Positions 1-7,800 of a stretch of 15,118 nt of DNA are shown piece after piece; position 1 is the first letter of the stretch; each line of letters begins with the position of its first letter. The stretch covers positions 1 through 15,118 of the forward strand of contig CALZNR010000006.1 in the NCBI GenBank assembly GCA_945827565.1, given 5' to 3'. The position numbers and the translations under genes were made by a program. The notes under the pieces are model-generated. The model was not told the origin of the DNA and searched no databases. It was given only the letters and a program-made list of their open reading frames with translations. Origin of the DNA: an uncultured Prevotella sp. (GTDB lineage: Bacteria; Bacteroidota; Bacteroidia; Bacteroidales; Bacteroidaceae).

Positions 1-45
1 GATTTCTGCCTGTCTCGTGGGCTCGGAGATGTGTATAAGAGACAG
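1..45 (+). other. Sequencing adapter (Nextera i7 side), not genomic
   Basis: Bases 12-45 match the 34-nt Nextera transposase adapter of the i7 side. They comprise GTCTCGTGGGCTCGG (12-26) followed by the 19-bp Tn5 mosaic end AGATGTGTATAAGAGACAG (27-45). Bases 4-11 (TTCTGCCT) match the i7 index N703 as it appears in the primer, and bases 1-3 (GAT) match the end of the P7 primer arm. Genomic sequence therefore starts at base 46. The shape suits a short insert whose read ran into the adapter and was not trimmed before assembly. The identification is from memory of the published oligonucleotides but matches over all 45 bases. Confidence 0.97.
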
Positions 46-816
46 AACCTGTTCTGTGACTACAATCCCAATCGCTTGATCACCGCAGGCGTGTTTGCAG
101 GTGTTGGTGCCAACATCGCATTTAAGAACGACGAAGCTAACGAACTTCCCATCAAGAACGACTTGGCTTATCTGTGGGACGGTACAAAAGTACGCTTTGC
201 CGCAAGATTTGGTGCCAACGTGGACTTCCGTCTGAGCGACCGTGTGAAGCTGGGTATCGAGACTCATGCCACCACACTGAACGATCACTTCAACTCTAAG
301 CGCGCTGGCAATGCCGACTGGCAGTTTACCACACTGGTTGGTGTGAAGGTGAGACTTGGCAAGGGTAAGGGTTACACCACTCGCGAAATCAAGCCCGTTG
401 CTCCTGTGGAGCGCGTGATTGAGCGCATTGTAGAGAAGCCCGTACCTGTGGTAGAGAAGGTGGAGCAGTCTGTGGTTAAGCAGGAAGTGGCACAGGAGAA
501 ATTGCGCCAGGACATCTTCTTCATCATCAGCAGCAATCAGATCAGCGCAAGCGAAGCCAAGAAGATTGACGAGATTGTGGCTTTCATGAACAAATATCCC
601 AACTCAAGAGTTACTGTAACTGGCTATGCTGACAAGGGTACCGGTAACAATGCTATCAACGACAGAATCGCTGCCAGACGTGCCAAGGTGGTTGTAGATG
701 CTCTGGTGAAGAAGGGTATCTCAAGCAGCCGCATCACCAGCGAGTCAAAGGGTTCACGTGTGCAGCCCTATGCTGAAAACAACAAGAACCGTGTTACTAT
801 CTGTATAGCTGAGTAA
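46..816 (+). CDS. OmpA-family outer-membrane/peptidoglycan-anchoring protein, 5' truncated
   Basis: Only the C-terminal 256 residues are present; the N-terminus is lost because the contig enters adapter at base 45. Visible residues 1-105 alternate polar and hydrophobic residues with aromatics, as in the last strands of an outer-membrane beta-barrel. Residues 107-150 form a Pro/Val/Glu-rich linker (KPVAPVERVIERIVEKPVPV). Residues 155-256 are an OmpA-like domain with the TGYAD...ARRAKVV...GI...RI...GS...ENNKNRV pattern. D196 and R212 align with the Asp and Arg that bind diaminopimelate in OmpA domains. The protein probably tethers the outer membrane to peptidoglycan. An apparent GTG start at 31 lies inside the adapter and is artificial. 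A strong terminator follows, so this gene ends its transcript. Family assignment is secure; the specific gene name is not. Confidence 0.93.
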   Translation, partial: NLFCDYNPNRLITAGVFAGVGANIAFKNDEANELPIKNDLAYLWDGTKVRFAARFGANVDFRLSDRVKLGIETHATTLNDHFNSKRAGNADWQFTTLVGVKVRLGKGKGYTTREIKPVAPVERVIERIVEKPVPVVEKVEQSVVKQEVAQEKLRQDIFFIISSNQISASEAKKIDEIVAFMNKYPNSRVTVTGYADKGTGNNAINDRIAARRAKVVVDALVKKGISSSRITSESKGSRVQPYAENNKNRVTICIAE

Positions 817-854
817 TCTTCCAGAATAAGATATACAAGGTTAAAATATAACTT

Positions 855-929
855 CGACAAAGGAATCGACTTTCATTATTGCTTCACATCGCTGGATGAT
901 AATAATGAAGGTCGATTTTGTCGTTTTTT
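855..929 (+). terminator. Rho-independent terminator after the OmpA gene
   Basis: The left arm 855-880 (CGACAAA..ATCGAC..TTCATTATT) pairs with the right arm 901-923. The helix is long, with one 3-nt bulge (GGA) and one C/T difference that can pair as G-U. The loop 881-900 can form a further CATC/GATG stem (887-890 with 895-898). Six T residues follow at 924-929. Hairpin plus T-run just after a stop codon is the classic intrinsic terminator. It also shows that a TTG at 918, inside the right arm, is not a credible start for the next gene. Confidence 0.85.
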
Positions 930-965
930 AAGGGGACAGAATCACACAGACATATTCTCCAAAGC

Positions 966-2096
966 ATGAAAAGATACATTTTTTCTTTATTGACCTACTT
1001 TGTGATGTTGCCGACAATGGCTCAGATTAGCGCCAACGGGTATTATCGTGTCAAGAACTTTATGACGGATAGATATATTATTGTTGTGGACAATAAGAGT
1101 AAAGGAGTAGATAAAGTCACAACAACAGTAGATCTGCTTGCACTGAATAGCGTTAGGTCGTGGGATAAGATAGAATCAAACCCTGCATCGGTGATTTACA
1201 TAGAAAAGGTTTCGGGTAATGAATACAATGTGAAGGCACAGGGCTGTGATGCGTCTGCTTTGGTGGGATGCTATCTGAGACTGGACCAACTGAATGGATA
1301 CCCCAGCATCTACAAGGCTTATCAAACAGAATCGGGCGTTACGGTTTATCTGAGCGATGAGATAGGAGACTGGGATGTGGCTCATCTCAACACCAACGAG
1401 AAAAGAGCACAAAACTGGGTGGTAACCCCCATCAGCAAAGACACCGAAAACTATTTCGGAATCAAACCCACTGTGACTGCAGGTGGAAAGCATTATGCCG
1501 CCTTCTATGCTTCGTTTCCTTTTAAGGCAACGGAAGGCATGAAGCAGTATTACGTGTCGAAGGTTGATTACGCAAACCGTATTGCCGTGACCAAGGAACT
1601 GACAGGAGAGACGGTGCCTGCTGCCACTCCGCTGATTATAGAGTGCCCCTCTGCTGAGACATCTGGCAACAAGGTGGATGTGGTGGAAAGTGCATTGGTG
1701 GCTCCAGCAGACAACTTGCTTACCGGCGTTTATTTCAATTATACTGAAACAGCCTATCACACCAATCAGGTGGTGTATAATCCGCAGACCATGCGAGTGC
1801 TTGGCGTGTGTGCCGATGGAAAACTCGGGTTTGTGAAACAGGAAGGACTGACGGCTGTTGCAGCAAACACTCATTACTTGCAGGTGAATGCCACCTGTGC
1901 CGACGAGCTTGTGGTGATGGGCGAGAAGGAATACGAGGCGTTTGTGGCATCTGGCATCCAAAGCGTTGTTAGCGACGAAACAAGAGAGAATGGCATCTAC
2001 ACGATACAGGGTGTAGGCATAGATAAAAATAACTTCAACTCCAATACACTGACAAGGGGAATATACATTGTTGGTGGCAAAAAGATTATCAAATAA
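966..2096 (+). CDS. Secreted modular protein with Bacteroidales C-terminal module, function unknown
   Basis: This 376-residue protein has a signal peptide at residues 1-19 (MKRYIFSLLTYFVMLPTMA, cleavage probably before Q20). I chose ATG 966 because it opens this signal peptide; the longer reading from TTG 918 starts inside the terminator stem. Residues 22-155 (NGYYRVKNFMTDRYIIV...) resemble the opening of ricin-type beta-trefoil modules, a weak similarity. Residues 163-320 contain YFGIKPTV, FYASFPFKATEGMKQYYV and VPAATPLIIECPS, which I recall from Bacteroidales surface proteins. Residues 343-376 (GIYTIQGV...LTRGIYIVGGKKIIK) match the short C-terminal module common in Prevotella and Bacteroides exported proteins, reminiscent of type IX secretion tails. 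The next gene begins 5 bp downstream, so the two are probably co-transcribed. I found no clear promoter upstream. Export is well supported; lectin activity is only a guess. Confidence 0.8.
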   Translation: MKRYIFSLLTYFVMLPTMAQISANGYYRVKNFMTDRYIIVVDNKSKGVDKVTTTVDLLALNSVRSWDKIESNPASVIYIEKVSGNEYNVKAQGCDASALVGCYLRLDQLNGYPSIYKAYQTESGVTVYLSDEIGDWDVAHLNTNEKRAQNWVVTPISKDTENYFGIKPTVTAGGKHYAAFYASFPFKATEGMKQYYVSKVDYANRIAVTKELTGETVPAATPLIIECPSAETSGNKVDVVESALVAPADNLLTGVYFNYTETAYHTNQVVYNPQTMRVLGVCADGKLGFVKQEGLTAVAANTHYLQVNATCADELVVMGEKEYEAFVASGIQSVVSDETRENGIYTIQGVGIDKNNFNSNTLTRGIYIVGGKKIIK

Positions 2097-2101
2097 GGTT
2101 T

Positions 2102-3160
2102 ATGGTGAAATCAAGGATTTTCTTGCTCGCAGCACTTTGCACTGTGGTAAACACGCATGCAGAGAATATAAGCGATGCTGATTCTGCTGCGGTGAGTAGT
2201 TCTGTGGTGGATAAGCATGTGATGCAACAGCCCCAGGAGGACAAACTGCTGTTCAACCATCTGTCGGTATCTGTAACTACAGGAACAACGGGTGTGGGAC
2301 TGGAGGTGGCTATGCCTGTGACCAAGTGGGCACAGCTGCGTACCGGCTTTAACTATATGCCACGTTTCAATCATACCATGCACTTTGGCGTGCAGCTGGG
2401 TGACCAGCAGGAGTCGGCAGAAGCTCAGCAAACCAAGTTTGAAAAGCTGTCGGGAATGCTCAAGAGCTTTATGGGCACAGAGGTGGATAGTCAGATAGAC
2501 ATGATTGGCGAACCCAGCTTTGATAATTTCAAGCTGATGGCGGATATCTTTCCCTTCAAAAACAAGAAGTGGCATCTCACCGTGGGCTTTTATTATGGAG
2601 GGGCCACAGTGGCAAAAGCCTGGAATGCAGAAGAAGACATGACTTCGTTGGTGGCAATGTCAATGTACAACAGCATGTACGAACGGGTGCGCCGCTCGTA
2701 TGAGTCGCAGGTGGAAGCCATGAACGACCCCTTTGCGGTGCCAGTACCCTATATGACATTGGGTGGTGTGGATTACTATGCGGATGTGACGCTCTACAAC
2801 AACATGATGTACTTCGGACGCATGGGTGTGCATATCGCAGACCACGAAAATGGAACGCCCTACCGCCTGGAGCCAGACGAAAACAATATGGTGAAGGTGG
2901 AAGTAAAGACCAATAAGTTCCGCCCCTATATCGGTTTTGGATATGGCGGCGCACTGTCGAAAAAAGACGACACTTACAGCCTGTACTTCGATTGTGGACT
3001 GATGTTTTGGGGAGGTACTCCAAAAATCATTACCCACGATGGCACCAACTTGTCTGATTTGAACAATGTGCGTGGAAAGGTGGGCGATTACGTAAAGTTT
3101 ATCAAGGCGTTTCCCTTGTTTCCTGTGCTGAACGTGAGGCTCACAAGAAAAATCTTCTAA
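2102..3160 (+). CDS. Outer-membrane beta-barrel protein, Bacteroidales type
   Basis: This 352-residue protein has a signal peptide at 1-20 (MVKSRIFLLAALCTVVNTHA, then ENIS). From about residue 50 it shows amphipathic strands (LSVSVTTGTTGVGLEVAM, WAQLRTGFNYMP, WHLTVGFYYGGATVA, FRPYIGFGYGGAL, YSLYFDCGLMFWG) and it ends LNVRLTRKIF, with the terminal Phe typical of barrels inserted by BamA. Two charged, probably helical insertions at about 101-126 and 180-210 would be extracellular loops or plugs. I do not recognise a specific family or substrate. Its ATG lies 5 bp after the stop of the upstream secreted-protein gene, suggesting translational coupling and a shared task, perhaps assembly or anchoring of that protein. 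It converges with menA, whose stop is 18 bp away, and no convincing terminator lies between them. Confidence 0.8.
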   Translation: MVKSRIFLLAALCTVVNTHAENISDADSAAVSSSVVDKHVMQQPQEDKLLFNHLSVSVTTGTTGVGLEVAMPVTKWAQLRTGFNYMPRFNHTMHFGVQLGDQQESAEAQQTKFEKLSGMLKSFMGTEVDSQIDMIGEPSFDNFKLMADIFPFKNKKWHLTVGFYYGGATVAKAWNAEEDMTSLVAMSMYNSMYERVRRSYESQVEAMNDPFAVPVPYMTLGGVDYYADVTLYNNMMYFGRMGVHIADHENGTPYRLEPDENNMVKVEVKTNKFRPYIGFGYGGALSKKDDTYSLYFDCGLMFWGGTPKIITHDGTNLSDLNNVRGKVGDYVKFIKAFPLFPVLNVRLTRKIF

Positions 3161-3178
3161 ACCTGCTGCCGTGGCTAT

Positions 3179-4087
3179 TTACAGCAACAGCCCTATAGAC
3201 ACCAGCAAACCATAGATAAACATGTTGCGGGCGGTTTGTCCCAAACACTTATTGAGAGGTTTGCCCCTGTTGATGCGGAGGATGTGCAGGTAAGAAAACA
3301 GGTGGAGCAACAGATAGAGCAGGGGGAGTGTGAATGCCAGGCACTGCCCGCAGAAGCAATGGATAATGCCCAGTGTACATGCGGCAATGCCTAAGAACAA
3401 GTAAAGCAGGCGGGCAGGTTTTTCGCCAATGCGTATGACAAGCGTAATCTTTTGGTGCTGAAGGTCGGTGAAGCGGTCGCGATAGTTATTGACCACCAAA
3501 AGAGTGTCGATTACCATGCCACAGGCAATGGAAGAGAGAAACACCTGCCATGTGATTTCGTGACATTGTATGTAATAGGTGGCACACACGGGCACAATGC
3601 CGAAGAATACCAGTACTAATAAATCTCCCAAGCCCTTGCCCGACAGGTGAGTGGTGTATAAAAAACAGAATACAACACACAGCGCACCAATCAACAGCAT
3701 GAACATACCACCGTAAAAGATGAGCGGCAATCCCAATATACATGCCAGACAGGTGGCGGCGGCAATGGCGTGCTTCATGGCATGAAGGGTGATCCAGTGC
3801 TGGGCACAGGCACGGCGTGGACCCAATCGCTGACTGGTGTTGTCAATGCCATTCTTGAAGTCAAAGAAATCATTGATAAAGTTGGCATTTATCTGCATCA
3901 CAAATGCAAAAAGCAGACAAAGAAGTGCCGGCAACACTTGGAAGTTGGAGGTGCCGATAGTGTCTGCATAGGCGTGGGCAAGACCAATCATTACGGGAAC
4001 AGCTGCGCCAGAGAGTGTTTTGGGGCGTGCAGCGATGCACCAGGCCTTGAGGGAATTAGTGGGAATATGGGGGGGGATGGATGTCAT
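3179..4087 (-). CDS. menA: 1,4-dihydroxy-2-naphthoate polyprenyltransferase (menaquinone synthesis)
   Basis: This 302-residue polytopic membrane protein belongs to the UbiA prenyltransferase superfamily. MenA attaches the polyprenyl chain to 1,4-dihydroxy-2-naphthoate in the inner membrane, giving demethylmenaquinone. The first Asp-rich motif is NFINDFFDFKNGID (N69, D73, D76, D82). The second is DTLLVVNNYRDRFTD (N200, R203, D204, D208), followed by the K-x-TL signature (K213, T215) that points to MenA rather than other UbiA members. Hydrophobic segments are spread through the chain, and the length is normal. The start ATG (4085-4087) fits the promoter 31-62 bp upstream. Codons 4-7 contain a run of eight C residues (G on the plus strand, 4069-4076), a possible slippage site. 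It is transcribed divergently from the HD-domain gene. Confidence 0.93.
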   Translation of the reverse strand: MTSIPPHIPTNSLKAWCIAARPKTLSGAAVPVMIGLAHAYADTIGTSNFQVLPALLCLLFAFVMQINANFINDFFDFKNGIDNTSQRLGPRRACAQHWITLHAMKHAIAAATCLACILGLPLIFYGGMFMLLIGALCVVFCFLYTTHLSGKGLGDLLVLVFFGIVPVCATYYIQCHEITWQVFLSSIACGMVIDTLLVVNNYRDRFTDLQHQKITLVIRIGEKPARLLYLFLGIAACTLGIIHCFCGQCLAFTLPLLYLLLHLFSYLHILRINRGKPLNKCLGQTARNMFIYGLLVSIGLLL

Positions 4088-4114
4088 GGCAATGCTCGTT
4101 TTTTTCTCTTTTTA

Positions 4115-4145
4115 TTGCAAAAGTAAGCAATAATGCGTAAATTTG
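4115..4145 (+). promoter_or_regulatory. Bacteroidetes-type promoter for the HD-domain gene
   Basis: The -33 box is TTG (4115-4117) and the -7 box is TAAATTTG (4138-4145), an exact TAnnTTTG, with a 20-bp spacer. Transcription would begin near 4151, about 13 nt before the ATG at 4164. A TTG at 4143 lies inside the -7 box and so cannot be the start of this gene's product. Confidence 0.78.
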
Positions 4146-4149
4146 CAAA
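4118..4149 (-). promoter_or_regulatory. Bacteroidetes-type promoter for menA
   Basis: On the minus strand the -7 box is TACTTTTG (4125 down to 4118), an exact TAnnTTTG. The -33 box is TTTG (4149 down to 4146), exactly 20 bp away. Transcription would start near 4112, giving a leader of about 25 nt before the menA ATG. The element overlaps completely the plus-strand promoter at 4115-4145. Confidence 0.8.
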
Positions 4150-4163
4150 AAATACAGTTGCCA

Positions 4164-4790
4164 ATGATGCTTCAATCACCCGATTTGGATTTGGTGGAGT
4201 TTGTAGAGAAAAACATTCTTCCAAGATATGCCGCCTTTGATGCTGCCCATAACATTGCCCATGTAACGGGGGTGATAAAGCGTGCGTTGCAGATGGTGAG
4301 AACCACGGGGGCAGATATCAATATGGTGTATGTGGTGGCGGCATACCATGATTTGGGCCTTTCTGGCCCACGGGCAATACACCATGTTACGGGAGGAAGA
4401 ATACTGCAACAGGATGCGCGTTTGAAGAAATGGTTTTCCAAGGAGCAACTTAAAATCATGAAAGAGGCCGTGGAAGACCATCGTGCATCGGCATCTCATG
4501 CCCCAAGGAGTATTTATGGGAAAATAGTGGCAGAAGCTGACAGAGACCTTACACCCCGCAATGTGTTTCTGCGTTGTATCCAGTTTGGCAAGGAACACTA
4601 TCCGGAATTGGACAAGGAACAGCACTGGGCACGTTTCTGTGAGCATTTAGAGGAGAAATACTCGCGTCATGGCTATATGAGGTTATGGATTCAGGGGTCT
4701 GAAAACGAGAAAAACCTGACGAGGGTAAGAGAGCTGATAAGTAATCCTGTAAGTCTGAGGGGAATATTTGACGAACTGTACGAGGTGTGA
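4164..4790 (+). CDS. HD-domain metal-dependent phosphohydrolase
   Basis: The protein has 208 residues from ATG 4164; ATG 4167 is immediately next and equally possible. I rejected the TTG at 4143 because it sits inside the promoter. The HD superfamily metal ligands are visible: H33 (AHNIAHV), H62-D63 (YHDLG) and D126 (AEADRD), with a further H106 in EDHRAS. The fold is all-helical, there is no signal peptide, and the protein is presumably cytoplasmic. HD proteins of this size hydrolyse phosphate esters of nucleotides or signalling molecules; the substrate cannot be read from sequence. It lacks a TGS, RelA-synthetase or GYP signature, so it is not an obvious (p)ppGpp or cyclic-di-GMP enzyme. 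It is divergent from menA and converges on the tamB-like gene. Confidence 0.87.
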   Translation: MMLQSPDLDLVEFVEKNILPRYAAFDAAHNIAHVTGVIKRALQMVRTTGADINMVYVVAAYHDLGLSGPRAIHHVTGGRILQQDARLKKWFSKEQLKIMKEAVEDHRASASHAPRSIYGKIVAEADRDLTPRNVFLRCIQFGKEHYPELDKEQHWARFCEHLEEKYSRHGYMRLWIQGSENEKNLTRVRELISNPVSLRGIFDELYEV

Positions 4791-4801
4791 TGGGTTGCCT
4801 G

Positions 4802-4855
4802 CGGGTAAGCCAGGGTGATATACAGAAGAGGCTTATCTGGCATTTTGATTACCCG
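4802..4855. repeat. Inverted repeat at the convergent 3' ends of the HD and tamB-like genes
   Basis: CGGGTAA (4802-4808) pairs perfectly with TTACCCG (4849-4855). The adjacent GCCAG (4809-4813) pairs with CTGGC (4837-4841). Together they make a 12-bp helix interrupted by a 7-nt bulge on one side, around a 23-nt loop. It straddles the tamB stop codon (4833-4835) and lies 11 bp after the HD stop. No T-run follows on either strand, so it may stabilise or attenuate 3' ends rather than act as a standard terminator. Confidence 0.4.
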
Positions 4856-7800
4856 TCTTCTTGAAACTGAACAGTTCCTTCAGACTGCTGAAATCCTTTT
4901 TAAGAATCAATCCAATGCCTTGTGTGTTCAGACTGGAGCGTGTGAAATACCTGTCGTTTGTCTGATTATACACCTTGATGGCGGTATTGCCCGATGGTGT
5001 AAGCAGGTATCTTACATCAAAGTCGCCGATAAATTCGGAGGTGGCGGTGCGTGCGTTGTCTCGATAGCCAAACTGTCCGTTGATAAGCAGGCGGTTATTG
5101 AGCAGTCTTCCGCTGAGCAGTCCTTCATATTCCGCATTGTTCCAACCTTCGTCACCAGTAGAAATGTTTGCTTCGATGTTCCAGTTGTTGCTCTTGATGA
5201 CAGAGTTGAGCATGTTGTTGATCTGAGTGGAGATGGTGCCCGACAGCAGGCTCTGCATGGCAAGTGTGGTTTGGCTTTGTCTGCCATCATTGGCAAGCGT
5301 TGCGTTATTGTTTGTGGGCGGATAAAAGCGGCCGATGCCCAGCAGATATACCACCTGCCGGTTCAACTCTTCCTCACTGTTGAGGATGCTCTTAATCATC
5401 TGCTTTTCATCGGTGCTTACAGTGGGGAGGTCTATGTCAAAATCTACCTTTGGGGCGCGGGCTTGTCCGGTGATATTCATCAAGCAATGTACCTTGGTGG
5501 TGGTTCCGTTAGAGAAGCTGTTGCCCAGGTTCAAGTCGGTAAGTGATACTGCATTGACTGTGTGCAACGCCTGTAGGCGCAGTTGGGCGGCGTAGGGGTC
5601 GCCTCCAAAACTGATGGTGCCACCTTGGCTAAAGGCAAAGTTCTTTTTCAGTATGTCTTGGATGGTGATATTGTAGGTGCCCCTGTTCACCACATAGGTG
5701 CCATACATGTTGAAGGGACCCTTGTTGTGATAGGATGCGCGAATGATGCCATCGCCCCACAGACTGATGCAGTCGCCTGTGTGGGCATCCATCAGCAAGC
5801 GCAGTTCTGCAAGCTTGTTGCTGCGGATGGTGAAGTTGATAAATACATCCGACTTGTCGTGCAGCGTATTTGCCACATTGCCTATGTGTGCTCCGTGGAT
5901 GGTGTCATCTGGCATGTTGCTGTACAGATTGTTGGCAGAATGGCCGGTATATGTGGCTGTCTCAGTCTTTGCCCCCCATGTAATGAAGTCTTGTGACGAC
6001 GCCGTTTCGGGTGATCCCGGATTATATACGAAGAAGGTCTTCTCTCTGGGTGTGGCATCTACGTCTATTTGTAGGAAACCGCTGTAGCCCCTGATGCGGG
6101 CAGAGCCATCCACATACACGTTGCCATAGAAGGTGTTGTCGCCAAAGGTGTTGAAGTTGTATGCCATCAGGTTGTTGGCATTCACTGTCATGTCGTAGCG
6201 CAGGCGGGTGAGGTTGGTATGCGACAAATGTCCGTTGATGGTTCCCTGCTCTCCGAAATCATCGCGGATGCGTATGTTGTCCAGCACGATGGTGTCGGGC
6301 TTGAGTAACAGGGTGTCGCCAAGCAGGTGGTATCTGCATCCTAAGGCCGACACTGTGGCACTGCCGTTAACCGCTATCTTGCCCACCAAGTTGATGGCAT
6401 TGAGTGGGCCCACTACATTCAGTTTTCCATGAGAATGACCTTCAATCGATTCAAGGAAGCTGGAGGTGAAAGAATGTAGGAAGTCGATGTGAGTGCCCCG
6501 CGCATTGATGCCCAAGTTGATTTCTCCGGGAGAGCCGGGTGCCACGTAGCCCTGAATGTCGGTCAGTGCATCCTTGCCGTCGTTGGCAAGTGCATCAATG
6601 ACGATGCGCTTCTGCGTGTTATCCCAATGTACCTGCGCATTGAGGGTGCCCATACGTCCATTTTCAAAGAGGAAGCTATCTACCTTTACGGTGGCTTTGG
6701 CATCCAGTTGGTTGAAAGGCTGTGAAAGGTAAGCCACACCTTGTGCCTTTCCGTCAAACTCCACAGCATGGAAGTTGACAAGGTCTAACACGTATCCCAC
6801 ATCAACACCGCTGAAGCCCACCTTGATGGTGTCTGTGGGATGTTCGGTAGCAGTGCCCTCAATATGCACAAATTGGTCTTGGTTGTGAACGGAGAAGTTT
6901 CGGAAAGACAGATGATTCTTGGTGTAGTAGATGGAGGAGGAATTGACCTGCCACGGTGCATTGTTGATGTGTATGGTGGAGGGTGATATATGTATCAGTG
7001 CTCCCCATGATTCTTCATTTGAAGACAGGACGTTATTTAGTCCTTGCAGGGTGAAGTTTATCACCCCTCGGTTGTTGTAACTGTCGCTGATATTCCACGT
7101 AAAGGAGTTGGTCAATATACCGTCTGCCAATGCACCGTTGCTGTTAAAATGGGTGCTGACATCGTTGTCTTCCATTCGCTTGACGTTGGCGTCATAAAAA
7201 AGTTTGTCTTGTCTGTTGAACAGAACAACCGAGGTTTCCCTATAGTCCTTGCCGTTCCACTGGAAGGCTGGCAGGTCTGCATTGAGTGAGATGAGACCCA
7301 ATGCGTCGTTAACATCGCAATGCAGGCGGACGGGCTGCTGCAGTGCAATGGGCTGCTGGAGCAGGTGCTTTGCCCACAGCGCATCTGTCATGGTAACATC
7401 CAGTGCAAAAGTGTTTTGCGTGCCTGACGATGTTGGCTGGTGGTCTGCATCAGTTTGGTGCTCAAAAATCTTCTCTTTGACGAGTGTCCACAGTTGGCCG
7501 GGTATGGTGGTCAGTTTGTATTTCCCCTTGAGAGAGGCATCAATGAAGTCGCCATTGATGGCGATATGGTCTGCCTGTGGGGAATGTTGTGCGGTGCACC
7601 TCAGTTGGCGGATACTGTAGAGCGTGTCGGCCGTTTGCATCTTGAATCTGCTTACCTCGGCAAATCCTGTGACATTGTCAATGTCGTTGCCCTGGATATC
7701 TATATCAACATCGGCAGAAAAAGTGGCATCTTGCCATTTTGAACTCAGGTTGAGCCGATGAAGGTTCAGTGCATCTACGCTACCCTGCAAAGTGAAAGCA

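Noticed and set aside
31..45. GTG start codon for the OmpA gene at base 31
   Set aside because: It lies inside the Nextera mosaic end and is a cloning artefact; the true start is outside the contig.
918..965. TTG start adding 16 residues to the secreted protein
   Set aside because: It lies in the right arm of the terminator hairpin and would bury the signal peptide; ATG 966 opens a normal one.
1176..1961. 261-codon open frame on the minus strand
   Set aside because: It is antisense to the secreted-protein gene, Cys/His-rich with no domain, and has no promoter; a shadow frame.
3164..3186. Hairpin TGCTG/CAGCA between the barrel gene and menA
   Set aside because: It has only a 5-bp stem with a 13-nt loop and no T-run; expected by chance.
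4143..4163. TTG start for the HD-domain protein
   Set aside because: The codon is part of the -7 promoter box, so it is upstream of the transcript start.
4815..5546. 243-codon open frame on the plus strand
   Set aside because: It is antisense to the 3' end of the tamB-like gene, whose frame has clear TamB motifs.
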